Of a DNA stretch of 64,000 nucleotides, positions 9,207 to 17,113 are shown in pieces. A model generated the notes under the pieces. That model did no database searches. It saw only the letters and a program-made list of their open reading frames with translations, and was not told where the DNA came from. The position numbers were made by a program, and so were the translations under genes. Each line of letters begins with the position of its first letter. Positions within the stretch are counted from its first letter, which is position 1. Source of the DNA: JACTOJ01 sp032335695 (GTDB lineage Bacteria > Bacillota > Clostridia > Clostridiales > Clostridiaceae); NCBI RefSeq assembly GCF_032335695.1, contig NZ_JACTOJ010000006.1:172823-236822 (forward strand). The letters are read 5' to 3'.

Positions 9207-9278
9207 ATATTTTTATTAAAAAATTACTATTTTTAATATATTTTTTATGGAGTATTTTGTATTTAATTCATATATTTC

Positions 9279-10115
9279 TTATTTATTTGATGTACCAGAA
9301 TAATTGTCTATATATTCTTGTATTTTTTTGTCATATAAAATCATAATTTTATTTATTATATCATTGCTGGCAGAATTGAATCTTTTCTCTTCAATCTTAC
9401 CTATAGGTAGCACCTTCGGAGATGTTCCTGATATAAATAAGCCATCAAGTTCTCCGATATTTGTATAGTGCACTTGAGTCTCTCTAAAGCTTATTCCAGC
9501 TTCCTTTAATAAATCTATAATCACTCCTCTAGTCACTCCAGGCAAAACTTGACTCACAGGCGAAGTAATCACAGTCCCATTGCTAACCATAAAAATATTT
9601 GATTTGCTTCCTTCTGTCATAAATCCATTATTATCGACTAATATAGCCTCAAAAGCTCTATTTTTTTCTATCTCATCATTAACTTTTTCTCTAAAGCTGC
9701 TATTAATAACTTTAGCATTAGGATTATCTCTTTCTCCATGATAAAAAATAGTATCCACTCCTTTTTCATACACTTTTGGGGCAGGATAATTATGTTTTAT
9801 CATATATATGTACTCATGATCTTCAGCTTCATAGTTAAATACTAATTTTATATTTCCTTCTTTAACTTTAAGCTTAATTATTAGTTTTTCCATATCTCTT
9901 TTGATATTGTTTTCATTTGAAATCATAGGTTTGCTTACCAGCTTAAGCGAATTACTTAACCTGTTTAAATGCTCCTCTAAGAATAGTGGAATACCATCCT
10001 TTATTCTTATAACTTCATAAACAGACTTACCTTTTTTAATGAAATCATCTTTAAATTCAATTTTTTCTTTAATCTCACCATTATCAATATAATATTCAGA
10101 AAAGCATTCACTCAT
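9279..10115 (-). CDS. Class IV PLP-dependent aminotransferase / aminodeoxychorismate lyase-like
   Basis: A fold-type IV PLP enzyme (278 residues), the family of branched-chain aminotransferase, D-amino acid aminotransferase and 4-amino-4-deoxychorismate lyase (PabC). Visible signatures: R-L-x-x-S after E48-H49-L-N-R; probable PLP lysine K135 in PNAKVINSS; E168 in GFMTEGSKSNIF; and the phosphate-binding PGVTRG and SGTSPKVLP loops. An in-frame ATG 24 bases upstream overlaps the preceding gene, and an AAGGAGG site fits the ATG at 10115. It forms a two-gene unit with the HAD phosphatase just upstream. No pabA/pabB or ilv genes are nearby, so the substrate cannot be assigned. Confidence 0.82.
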   Translation of the reverse strand: MSECFSEYYIDNGEIKEKIEFKDDFIKKGKSVYEVIRIKDGIPLFLEEHLNRLSNSLKLVSKPMISNENNIKRDMEKLIIKLKVKEGNIKLVFNYEAEDHEYIYMIKHNYPAPKVYEKGVDTIFYHGERDNPNAKVINSSFREKVNDEIEKNRAFEAILVDNNGFMTEGSKSNIFMVSNGTVITSPVSQVLPGVTRGVIIDLLKEAGISFRETQVHYTNIGELDGLFISGTSPKVLPIGKIEEKRFNSASNDIINKIMILYDKKIQEYIDNYSGTSNK

Positions 10116-10129
10116 ATACTTTTGCCTCC

Positions 10130-10771
10130 TTATTTCCAATTCAATATTTTTATTGTGGGATGATTTTTTTTATAATTTATTAGGTATGGATTGCCAACAA
10201 GATTAAATAAGGGCAAATCAGATAAAGAATCAGAAAACATATATGAATTTTCAAAATCCACTTCAATATTTTCTTTTTTCAATTCTTCCTTTAGTCTTCT
10301 TACCTTCTCTTCGCCTTTGCAATTTTCTCCTATCATGCAGCTGCTGTGATATCCATCTTCTACTTTATATCTGGTACCTATTACTTTATCTACTTCCTTT
10401 ATATTGTAAAGTTCCTTCAAATAAAATTCTGCAGAAGCGGATATTAAATACACCTTAAAGCCTTTTTCTTTTAATTCTTTAATCTTTGCCATGGCATCCT
10501 CATATATTAATTTACTTAACTTTTCGCTGTAAAAGGCCTTAACCAGTTTATTCATTTCCTCTTCATGAATATTTTCTACAAATCTCATAAAGCCTTCTTT
10601 AGCTTTTTTTAATTCTATAAATTTAAATATGTACATAACGCCACTTCTCAAAACATATGGAAGCGTTAATAAAAGTTTAGGATTTTTTTTTAATATAAAT
10701 TTATAAAATTCCACCAGTGTTTCTTTTTTAGTCAAAGTATAGTCCACATCAAATATAGCTAACTTTTCCAT
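10130..10771 (-). CDS. HAD superfamily IB phosphatase (SerB-like)
   Basis: A 213-residue HAD-IB hydrolase, the group that includes phosphoserine phosphatase. It has the nucleophile motif D8-V-D10-Y-T at the N-terminus, the motif II serine in VYLISASAEF (about 105-114), and motif III/IV with lysine upstream and SDSLSDLPLF near 180-190. A helical cap lies between motifs I and II. The ATG at 10771 has a TGGAGGT site; a longer frame starting 30 bases upstream has none. Its stop and the aminotransferase start are about 14 bases apart, so the two are co-transcribed. Serine biosynthesis is possible for the pair, but HAD-IB enzymes act on many phosphomonoesters. Confidence 0.82.
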   Translation of the reverse strand: MEKLAIFDVDYTLTKKETLVEFYKFILKKNPKLLLTLPYVLRSGVMYIFKFIELKKAKEGFMRFVENIHEEEMNKLVKAFYSEKLSKLIYEDAMAKIKELKEKGFKVYLISASAEFYLKELYNIKEVDKVIGTRYKVEDGYHSSCMIGENCKGEEKVRRLKEELKKENIEVDFENSYMFSDSLSDLPLFNLVGNPYLINYKKNHPTIKILNWK

Positions 10772-10799
10772 ATATACCTCCAAAAATTTTATATAAAAC

Positions 10800-10823
10800 A
10801 AAAGGAACCCTTAGGTTCCTTTT
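10800..10823 (-). terminator. Intrinsic terminator after the DUF1292 gene
   Basis: A 10-bp perfect stem (AAAAGGAACC / GGTTCCTTTT) with a 4-base loop, followed on the minus strand by TTTTGTTTTAT. It lies between the DUF1292 stop and the HAD phosphatase start, so the HAD gene needs read-through or its own promoter. Confidence 0.85.
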
Positions 10824-10830
10824 CTTTATT

Positions 10831-11229
10831 TTATTCTTCTTCAAGTGTACTCTGATAGTAAGCAGAAACTTCTTGGAATTCACTATCCTCTGGAATAGTT
10901 AATTCAGCTTCTTCACCTTCACCAACAACCTTGAAAAGATATACCGAACCATCTTCTGGATTCTGAACCAAAGCATATTCATTGTCCTTGTATTCAAAAC
11001 CATCAACGACTTCGCATTGAATTGTGTTTCCATTTTCGTCCTCTAGTTCTACTAGTAATGGACCATGATCATGACCGCAGCCACATCCATCTTCTTCATG
11101 TGCATGATCGTGTCCGCATCCACAACTGGATTCTTCACTGTCACCACATCCGCAGCTATTAGCTGAGTTTTCGTTGCAACCGCAACCTTCGTCTTCACAA
11201 CCACAGTTGTGTAATTTTTCTTTTTCCAT
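10831..11229 (-). CDS. DUF1292 protein with Cys/His-rich N-terminal metal-binding-like region
   Basis: A 132-residue acidic protein in two parts. The first ~55 residues are dominated by CGC/CGCG clusters and two HDH motifs (HNCGCEDEGCGC, SCGCG, CGCGHDHAH, CGCGHDHG), a pattern that strongly suggests metal binding, though no standard zinc finger spacing fits. The rest (about 57-132) is a DUF1292 domain (LVELEDENGNTIQCEVVDGFEYKDNEYALVQ). DUF1292 has no known function. A frame in +1 register gives a 63-codon shadow, rejected. The ATG at 11227-11229 has no normal Shine-Dalgarno: the AAAGGAGGTG site lies 34 bases upstream with a 9-bp hairpin between them (see separate entry). Confidence 0.85.
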   Translation of the reverse strand: MEKEKLHNCGCEDEGCGCNENSANSCGCGDSEESSCGCGHDHAHEEDGCGCGHDHGPLLVELEDENGNTIQCEVVDGFEYKDNEYALVQNPEDGSVYLFKVVGEGEEAELTIPEDSEFQEVSAYYQSTLEEE

Positions 11230-11271
11230 ATATTTCTTCGCATCTAAGCAGATACGAATTGCACCTCCTTT
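11227..11271 (-). promoter_or_regulatory. Hairpin between Shine-Dalgarno and start codon of the DUF1292 gene
   Basis: On the minus strand a strong AAAGGAGGTG (about 11262-11271) is followed by a hairpin with 9-bp arms and a GCTT loop (arms 11250-11258 and 11237-11245, one G-T pair), then GAAATAT and the ATG (11227-11229). The linear gap of about 34 bases is too long for normal initiation; folding the hairpin would shorten it to about 12 bases. Rare ATT initiation just after the site, in frame, is the alternative explanation. This is seen in the sequence; the mechanism is inferred. Confidence 0.5.
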
Positions 11272-11363
11272 AAAGCTTCATGTTAACATTTTACCCTTAA
11301 TCCGTAAATAATAAAAGCTTTTTTTGAAAACTTTATTAAAAAATAATTATTTTTAATATAAAA

Positions 11364-11385
11364 GGACACGTCTAATGACGTGTCC
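11364..11385 (-). terminator. Intrinsic terminator after PFOR
   Basis: A 9-bp stem (GGACACGTC / GACGTGTCC) with an ATTA loop, followed on the minus strand by TTTTATATT. It lies 16 bases after the PFOR stop codon. Confidence 0.88.
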
Positions 11386-11400
11386 TCCCATAACTAGGAA

Positions 11401-14400
11401 TTACTTTCCAGCTAACTTCTTGTAGCCTTCCAATCTTTCCTTAGCATCTTGTTCAGTTTTCTCGAATAAGCTTTCAGCTTGTTCTGGGAATGCCTTAGCA
11501 AGTGAAGCATATCTAACTTCTCCTAATAAGAAGTCTCTGAAGGATTCAGTTGGTTCCTTAGAATCTAAGCTAAATGGATTCTTTCCATCTTCTTTCAAAG
11601 TTGGATTGTATCTATATAATGCCCAGTATCCTGAATCTACTGCCTTCTTCTCTTCTAACTGGCTCTTACCCATACCAGCTTTAAGTCCATGGTTGATACA
11701 TGGAGCATAAGCTATTATAAGTGATGGTCCTGGATAGCTTTCAGCCTCAGCTATTGCCTTAAGTGTCTGATTCTTATCAGCACCCATAGATATCTGAGCT
11801 ACATATACATATCCATAGCTCATAGCCATCATTCCAAGATCCTTCTTCTTAGTTCTCTTACCAGAAGCAGCGAATTTAGCTATAGCAGATGTTGGAGTCG
11901 ATTTAGAAGACTGTCCGCCAGTGTTTGAGTAAACTTCTGTATCAAATACAAGAACATTTATATCCTCACCGCTAGCAAGTACGTGATCTAATCCGCCGTA
12001 TCCGATATCGTAAGCCCAACCGTCTCCACCGAATATCCACTGTGATTTCTTTATTAAGAAATCTCTGTTTTCGTAGATGTAAGCAACATCTTCGTATTTA
12101 TCCTTGTTTGCTTCAAGAAGTGGTAATGCTTTTAATGCTGCAGCTTTTGAAGCTTTTCCATCTTCTTTTCCAGCAACCCAAGCTTCTAATGCTTCCTTAA
12201 GATCAGCAGGAGCTTCTCCAGCTACTATCTTCTTAGCAGTATCTAATAATTTGTCCCTTAACTGAGAAACTCCAAGATACATACCAAGTCCAAATTCAGC
12301 ATTGTCTTCGAATAATGAGTTAGCCCAAGCTGGACCCTTTCCTTCATGGTTGTGAGTATATGCTGTTGCTGGTGCACTAGCAGCCCATATTGATGAACAT
12401 CCAGTAGCATTAGCAATCATCATTCTATCACCAAATAATTGAGTTACAAGCTTAGCATATGCAGTTTCTCCGCAACCTGCGCAAGCGCCGCTGAACTCAA
12501 GAAGTGGCTGCTGGAACTGACTTCCCTTAACGCTGCCTTCGCCCATTGGGTTAGCCTTTGGTGAAAGCTTAAGAGCATAATCCCAGTTTGCAATTTGTTC
12601 TTCCTGTGTTTCAATTGGCTTCATTATAAGAGCTTTGTTAGGAGCTGGACATACCTGAGCACAGTTTCCGCATCCTGTACAATCTAAAGTAGTTACCTGT
12701 ATCTTGTAGTTTAAGCCTTCAAATGTCTTTCCGCCTGCAGCTTTTTTGCTCTTGAATGTTTCTGGGGCATTCTTAACTTCTTCTTCATTCAATAAGAAAG
12801 GTCTTATTGCTGCATGAGGACATACATATGAACATTGGTTACATTGGATACAGTTATCAATCTGCCATTCAGGTACATTAATAGCTATTCCTCTCTTTTC
12901 GTAAGCAGCTGTTCCGCTTGGGAAAGATCCATCAACTAAATCAGTTGAGAATGCACTTACAGGAAGTTTATCTCCTTCTTGAGCATTCATTGGTTCCAAT
13001 ACATCTTTTACGAATGCAGGAACATCCTTCTTAACAACTTCTTCATCTTTAGCATCTGTCCAGCTTGCTGGAACTTCTATCTTAACTAAAGCATCTATTC
13101 CTTTATCTATAGCTGCATTGTTCATGTTAACAACTTTTTCACCTTTTTTACCATAGGACTGAACAACAGCATCCTTTAAGTACTTAACAGCATCTTCAAC
13201 AGGAATTATGTTAGCTATCTTAAAGAAAGCAGCTTGCATTATCATGTTGATTCTTCCGCCAAGACCTATTTCTTGAGCTATCTTAACAGCATTTAATGTA
13301 TAGAAGTTTATATTGTGCTTAGCAATATATCTCTTCATTCTTGCTGGCAGATGCTTTTCAACTTCTTCTTTATCCCATATACAGTTAAGTAAGAAGCTTC
13401 CTCCATCCTTTAATCCAGCTAATACATCATACTTATAAACATATGACTGATTATGAGTAGCTATGAAATTAGCTTTAGTTATTAGATAAGGTGATTTTAT
13501 TGGTGACTTACCAAATCTTAAGTGAGAAATTGTTACTCCACCAGATTTCTTTGAATCATAATGGAAATAAGCTTGAGCATACATGTCTGTATGGTCACCT
13601 ATGATCTTAACAGCACTCTTGTTAGCACCAACAGTACCATCTGATCCAAGTCCCCAGAACTTACAAGCAGTTGTTCCTGGAACAGTAACATCTATTTCTT
13701 CAGTTATAGGTAATGATAAGAATGTAACATCATCATTTATTCCTAAAGTGAAACCATTCTTTGGACTTTCGCTCTTAAGGTTGTCAAATACTGCAAGTAT
13801 GCTTCCTGGAGTTACTTCCTTAGAACCTAATCCATATCTTCCACCAACTATAACTGGCTTTTCTGCTGCATCGTAGAATGCATTTCTAACATCCTGATAT
13901 AATGGTTCTCCAGCTGATCCTGGTTCCTTAGTTCTATCTAAAACAGCGATTTTCTTTACTGTCTTTGGTATATACTTAAAGAAATGTTCTAATGAGAATG
14001 GTCTGAAAAGATGTACGTTTAATAGTCCAACTTTTTCTCCCTTAGCACTTAAGTAATCAATAGTTTCTTCAACAGTCTGACATACTGAGCCCATAGCTAC
14101 TATTATGCTCTCTGCATCTTCAGCACCATAGTAATTGAATAAATGATATTCTCTACCAGTTAGCTTGCTTATTTCAGACATATAATTTTCTACAATTTCA
14201 GGAATTGCATTGTAGTATTTATTAGATGCTTCTCTGCTCTGGAAGTAAACATCACCATTCTGTGCTGTACCTCTTGTTACTGGATGTTCAGGATTCAAAG
14301 CTTTTCTTCTGAATTCATTAACAGCATCCATATCAAGAAGCTCTTTTAATTCATCATACTCAAGCATTTCAATTTTCTGTACTTCATGAGAAGTTCTGAA

Positions 14401-14916
14401 ACCATCGAAGAAGTTTATAAATCCAACTTTTCCTTTTATAGCAGCTAAATGTGCAACTGCTGAAAGATCCATAACTTCCTGAACACTGCTTTCTGCAAGC
14501 ATTGCAAGACCAGTTGCTCTAGCAGCCATAACATCTTGATGATCTCCGAATATATTTAGCGCATTAGTTGCTAATGCTCTAGCACTTACATGGAATACTC
14601 CTGGTAGCAATTCTCCAGCAATCTTGTACATATTTGGAATCATTAAAAGTAAACCCTGTGATGCAGTATATGTAGTAGTCAATGCTCCAGCCTGTAGTGA
14701 ACCATGAACTGCTCCAGCAGCACCTGCCTCTGACTGCATTTCCATAACCTTAACTTTTTGTCCAAAAACGTTAAGTCTTCCTTGAGAACTCCACTCGTCA
14801 ACATGTTCAGCCATTGGAGAAGATGGAGTTATAGGATAGATTGCTGCAACATCAGTAAATGCATAAGATATATGAGCTGCTGCGGTATTTCCATCCATTG
14901 TCTTCATTTTTCTCAT
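11401..14916 (-). CDS. nifJ: Pyruvate:ferredoxin (flavodoxin) oxidoreductase
   Basis: A single-chain homodimeric PFOR of 1171 residues that oxidatively decarboxylates pyruvate to acetyl-CoA, passing electrons to ferredoxin or flavodoxin. Domain order matches the family: N-terminal pyrimidine-binding domain (YPITPSSPMAEHVDEW, residues ~26-41), gamma/CoA domain, two 4Fe-4S ferredoxin motifs (CxxCxxCxxxCP at about 686 and 742), the third-cluster Cys region CAGCGE near 809, the TPP/Mg site GDGWAYDIGYGG near 962 with NTGGQSS, and the late Cys in APCINHG near 1070. The ATG has an AAGGAA site. It lies 30 bases after a flavodoxin gene, suggesting a dedicated electron acceptor. The gene symbol is used for the protein family; nitrogen fixation is not implied. 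Confidence 0.97.
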   Translation of the reverse strand: MRKMKTMDGNTAAAHISYAFTDVAAIYPITPSSPMAEHVDEWSSQGRLNVFGQKVKVMEMQSEAGAAGAVHGSLQAGALTTTYTASQGLLLMIPNMYKIAGELLPGVFHVSARALATNALNIFGDHQDVMAARATGLAMLAESSVQEVMDLSAVAHLAAIKGKVGFINFFDGFRTSHEVQKIEMLEYDELKELLDMDAVNEFRRKALNPEHPVTRGTAQNGDVYFQSREASNKYYNAIPEIVENYMSEISKLTGREYHLFNYYGAEDAESIIVAMGSVCQTVEETIDYLSAKGEKVGLLNVHLFRPFSLEHFFKYIPKTVKKIAVLDRTKEPGSAGEPLYQDVRNAFYDAAEKPVIVGGRYGLGSKEVTPGSILAVFDNLKSESPKNGFTLGINDDVTFLSLPITEEIDVTVPGTTACKFWGLGSDGTVGANKSAVKIIGDHTDMYAQAYFHYDSKKSGGVTISHLRFGKSPIKSPYLITKANFIATHNQSYVYKYDVLAGLKDGGSFLLNCIWDKEEVEKHLPARMKRYIAKHNINFYTLNAVKIAQEIGLGGRINMIMQAAFFKIANIIPVEDAVKYLKDAVVQSYGKKGEKVVNMNNAAIDKGIDALVKIEVPASWTDAKDEEVVKKDVPAFVKDVLEPMNAQEGDKLPVSAFSTDLVDGSFPSGTAAYEKRGIAINVPEWQIDNCIQCNQCSYVCPHAAIRPFLLNEEEVKNAPETFKSKKAAGGKTFEGLNYKIQVTTLDCTGCGNCAQVCPAPNKALIMKPIETQEEQIANWDYALKLSPKANPMGEGSVKGSQFQQPLLEFSGACAGCGETAYAKLVTQLFGDRMMIANATGCSSIWAASAPATAYTHNHEGKGPAWANSLFEDNAEFGLGMYLGVSQLRDKLLDTAKKIVAGEAPADLKEALEAWVAGKEDGKASKAAALKALPLLEANKDKYEDVAYIYENRDFLIKKSQWIFGGDGWAYDIGYGGLDHVLASGEDINVLVFDTEVYSNTGGQSSKSTPTSAIAKFAASGKRTKKKDLGMMAMSYGYVYVAQISMGADKNQTLKAIAEAESYPGPSLIIAYAPCINHGLKAGMGKSQLEEKKAVDSGYWALYRYNPTLKEDGKNPFSLDSKEPTESFRDFLLGEVRYASLAKAFPEQAESLFEKTEQDAKERLEGYKKLAGK

Positions 14917-14946
14917 TACAAATTCCTTCTTTCTAAAAATTTGTTA

Positions 14947-15372
14947 TTATTTTGATAGCAACTTTCCTAATTCCTTTGCTTTAGCAAGTTGAGCTTCATC
15001 TGGTGATTCTTTTACAGCTAGCTCACCTACAACGTTAAAGCCATAGTCAACCATTTTGGTTTTCCAATCTTCAATAAACTTTCCATTGTCCCAGCCATAG
15101 GAACCGAAAAGCACCAAAGATTTTCCGTTATTAGGGAGAAGTTTAAACTTGTTTATAAAGGGCTCCAACTCTTGTTGTTCAATCCTGTCATTATCCATAG
15201 ATGGGCTTCCAAATGCCACTGCATCTGCTTTTGTAACATCTTCAACCTCTGCTTCAGAAACTAGTTTTATAGATACATCTGCTCCAGCTTCCTTAGCTCC
15301 TTCGAAGATTGCATCAGCCAATACTTCAACATTTCCGCCGTTACTCCAATAAATAATACTAACTTTTTTCAC
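14947..15372 (-). CDS. Flavodoxin
   Basis: A 141-residue FMN-binding flavodoxin of short-chain size. The phosphate-binding loop is WSNGGNV at residues 9-15 (Ser-Asn-Gly-Gly-Asn, in place of the usual T-G-x-T), followed by the FMN aromatic-loop region GSPSMDND and the FGSYGWDNGKF segment. It starts at GTG with an AGGGTGAT site. It is the first gene of a two-gene operon with PFOR, behind a TTGAAA-16-TATAAT promoter. The pairing implies that it can replace ferredoxin as the acceptor under iron limitation; I see no Fur box that proves this. Confidence 0.93.
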   Translation of the reverse strand: MKKVSIIYWSNGGNVEVLADAIFEGAKEAGADVSIKLVSEAEVEDVTKADAVAFGSPSMDNDRIEQQELEPFINKFKLLPNNGKSLVLFGSYGWDNGKFIEDWKTKMVDYGFNVVGELAVKESPDEAQLAKAKELGKLLSK

Positions 15373-15416
15373 AAAATCACCCTTTCTTACATCTATTTAA
15401 GAAGTAATCATATACA

Positions 15417-15444
15417 ATTATAAACTATTATTTAATTTTTTCAA
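15417..15444 (-). promoter_or_regulatory. Promoter of flavodoxin-PFOR operon
   Basis: On the minus strand, -35 TTGAAA (15439-15444), 16-base spacer, -10 TATAAT (15417-15422). The start would be near 15410, about 38 bases before the flavodoxin GTG. Confidence 0.75.
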
Positions 15445-15515
15445 TAGTTCTTTGAGCCTGTTTCATATAATTTATTTGATTGTTAGCTTATTTTTATCCA
15501 TTTAGCTTTATTTAG

Positions 15516-17030
15516 CTAAGCTTCTTTAAATATATTTTCTATATGCCTAATAACTTCTTCTTTGCTGATATTTGAGTAATCGTCTATGGACTGAATATAT
15601 TTCATAAGTTTATTTTTAAGTGCTTCATTTTCTTCAACACTTTCATTTATATTTATAACAGCATCTTTTTTCGCTATAACAGCATTGAATCCCTTTCTAA
15701 TTAATTCCTTCAGAAAGCTTTCCTGGGCCCCTTTGTCTCCATGCACCAGTATGACTTTTTTAGGTTTATTTTTATAGGCGCAAATCCACTTTAAAAGACC
15801 ATTTCTATCAGCATGACCAGACAACCCGTGAAGATTGTATATTTTTGCATTTACCGCCACTTCTTCTCCAAATATTTTTACTTTTTTAGCTCCGTCCAAT
15901 ATGCTTTTGCCAAGTGTTCCATTTGCCTGATATCCAACGAATACAACAGAGCACTCTTTTCTCCAAAGATTATGCTTTAAATGATGTTTTATCCTTCCTG
16001 CTTCGCACATACCGCTGGAGGATATTATTATGGCTCCAGATTTTATTTTATTTATTTCCATGGAATCTTCTGCATTTCTTGTATATACAAGTCCCTTAAA
16101 ATCTATGGGATTATCGCCATTTTTTAGAGCTCTTGCAGCATCTTCATCAAATATATTTGTATTCTTTTGAAACACCACGGAGGATTCGTATGCAAGGGGA
16201 CTGTCTACATAAACTTTTAAATTTGTCATATCCTCCTCTACAAATTTGTTTAAAGCATATAATACTTCCTGAGTCCTTCCTACCGCAAAGGAAGGTATTA
16301 TAACATTCCCTCCTCTTTTAAAGGTGTCCTTTATTATATCAGATAGAGCTTCAAATTCATTTTTTAAAGCCTCATGGACCCTATCGCCATAGGTAGTTTC
16401 CATAATTACATAATCCGCACTGTCAATATATGTTGGATCCTTTATTATAGGAATATTAGTATTTCCTATGTCTCCGCTATATACTAATTTAATTTCTTTT
16501 TTCCCTATCTCTTTTACATATATTTCTGTAAAGGCTGATCCCAAAAGATGCCCCGCATCTCTAAATTTTATCCTTACACCCTCAAAGATGTCTATAAATT
16601 CTTCATAGCTATGCCCTTCGAAATTTTTTATACATTCTGCAGCATCCTTAGCTGTATATAAGGGTTCAAGAGGTTCTTGTCCTCTTCTTATTCTTTTTCT
16701 ATTCTTCCATTCTGTCTCCATTTCTGCTATATGACCGCTATCCGGAAGCATGGCTGTGCAGAGATCTTCTGTAGCTTTTGTGGATATAATTTTTCCCTTA
16801 TACCCCTTTTTATAAAGAAGTGGTATTCTACCGCTATGATCAATATGGGCATGAGATAAAATAACGCATTCCACACTGCTAGGATCAAAGCTAAATTCAC
16901 TATTATTAACTTCATTTTCATCTTCGCCTACATACATTCCGCAATCTAGAAGGATTGTCTTACCCATAATATTCAGCATATGACAAGAACCAGTAACATT
17001 TTCAGCTGCTCCCAAGCACCTTATCTTCAT
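15516..17030 (-). CDS. Beta-CASP metallo-beta-lactamase-fold ribonuclease-like protein
   Basis: A 504-residue metallo-beta-lactamase plus beta-CASP protein, related to CPSF73/YSH1 and RNase J. The zinc signature SHAHIDHSG (about residues 59-67) is intact; further ligands are in DAGHLLGS and the SGDIGNT strand. The beta-CASP inserts include PSFAVGRTQEV, SSSGMCEAGRI and GLSGHADRNGLL, followed by the closing HGDKGAQESF motif. An in-frame ATG 36 bases upstream has no ribosome site; an AAGGGGAAG site fits the ATG at 17030. It has no RNase J C-terminal domain and no KH domain. It probably acts on RNA; the exact substrate cannot be told. It follows murG after a 30-bp palindrome. Confidence 0.88.
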   Translation of the reverse strand: MKIRCLGAAENVTGSCHMLNIMGKTILLDCGMYVGEDENEVNNSEFSFDPSSVECVILSHAHIDHSGRIPLLYKKGYKGKIISTKATEDLCTAMLPDSGHIAEMETEWKNRKRIRRGQEPLEPLYTAKDAAECIKNFEGHSYEEFIDIFEGVRIKFRDAGHLLGSAFTEIYVKEIGKKEIKLVYSGDIGNTNIPIIKDPTYIDSADYVIMETTYGDRVHEALKNEFEALSDIIKDTFKRGGNVIIPSFAVGRTQEVLYALNKFVEEDMTNLKVYVDSPLAYESSVVFQKNTNIFDEDAARALKNGDNPIDFKGLVYTRNAEDSMEINKIKSGAIIISSSGMCEAGRIKHHLKHNLWRKECSVVFVGYQANGTLGKSILDGAKKVKIFGEEVAVNAKIYNLHGLSGHADRNGLLKWICAYKNKPKKVILVHGDKGAQESFLKELIRKGFNAVIAKKDAVININESVEENEALKNKLMKYIQSIDDYSNISKEEVIRHIENIFKEA

Positions 17031-17078
17031 AGTATCTCTTCCCCTTTTTAAATTATTTTTGCTCATTTCAACTACATG

Positions 17079-17108
17079 ACTATATAACTAGATATCTAGT
17101 TATATAGT
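17079..17108. repeat. 30-bp perfect palindrome between murG and beta-CASP gene
   Basis: Bases 17079-17093 and 17094-17108 are exact reverse complements with no spacer (it begins ACTATATAAC and ends GTTATATAGT; centre GATATC). It lies 6 bases after the murG stop and about 49 bases before the chosen start of the next gene. No T-run follows on the minus strand, so it is not a standard terminator; it could be an operator, a cruciform, or an RNA processing hairpin. Confidence 0.85.
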
Positions 17109-17113
17109 TGATG

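Noticed and set aside
11052..11243. 63-codon minus-strand frame overlapping the DUF1292 gene
   Set aside because: A +1-frame shadow of the Cys/His-rich region with poor start; the DUF1292 frame continues through a real domain.
15481..15515. Terminator after the beta-CASP gene
   Set aside because: Only a 6-bp TTAGCT/AGCTAA stem without a T-run on the minus strand.
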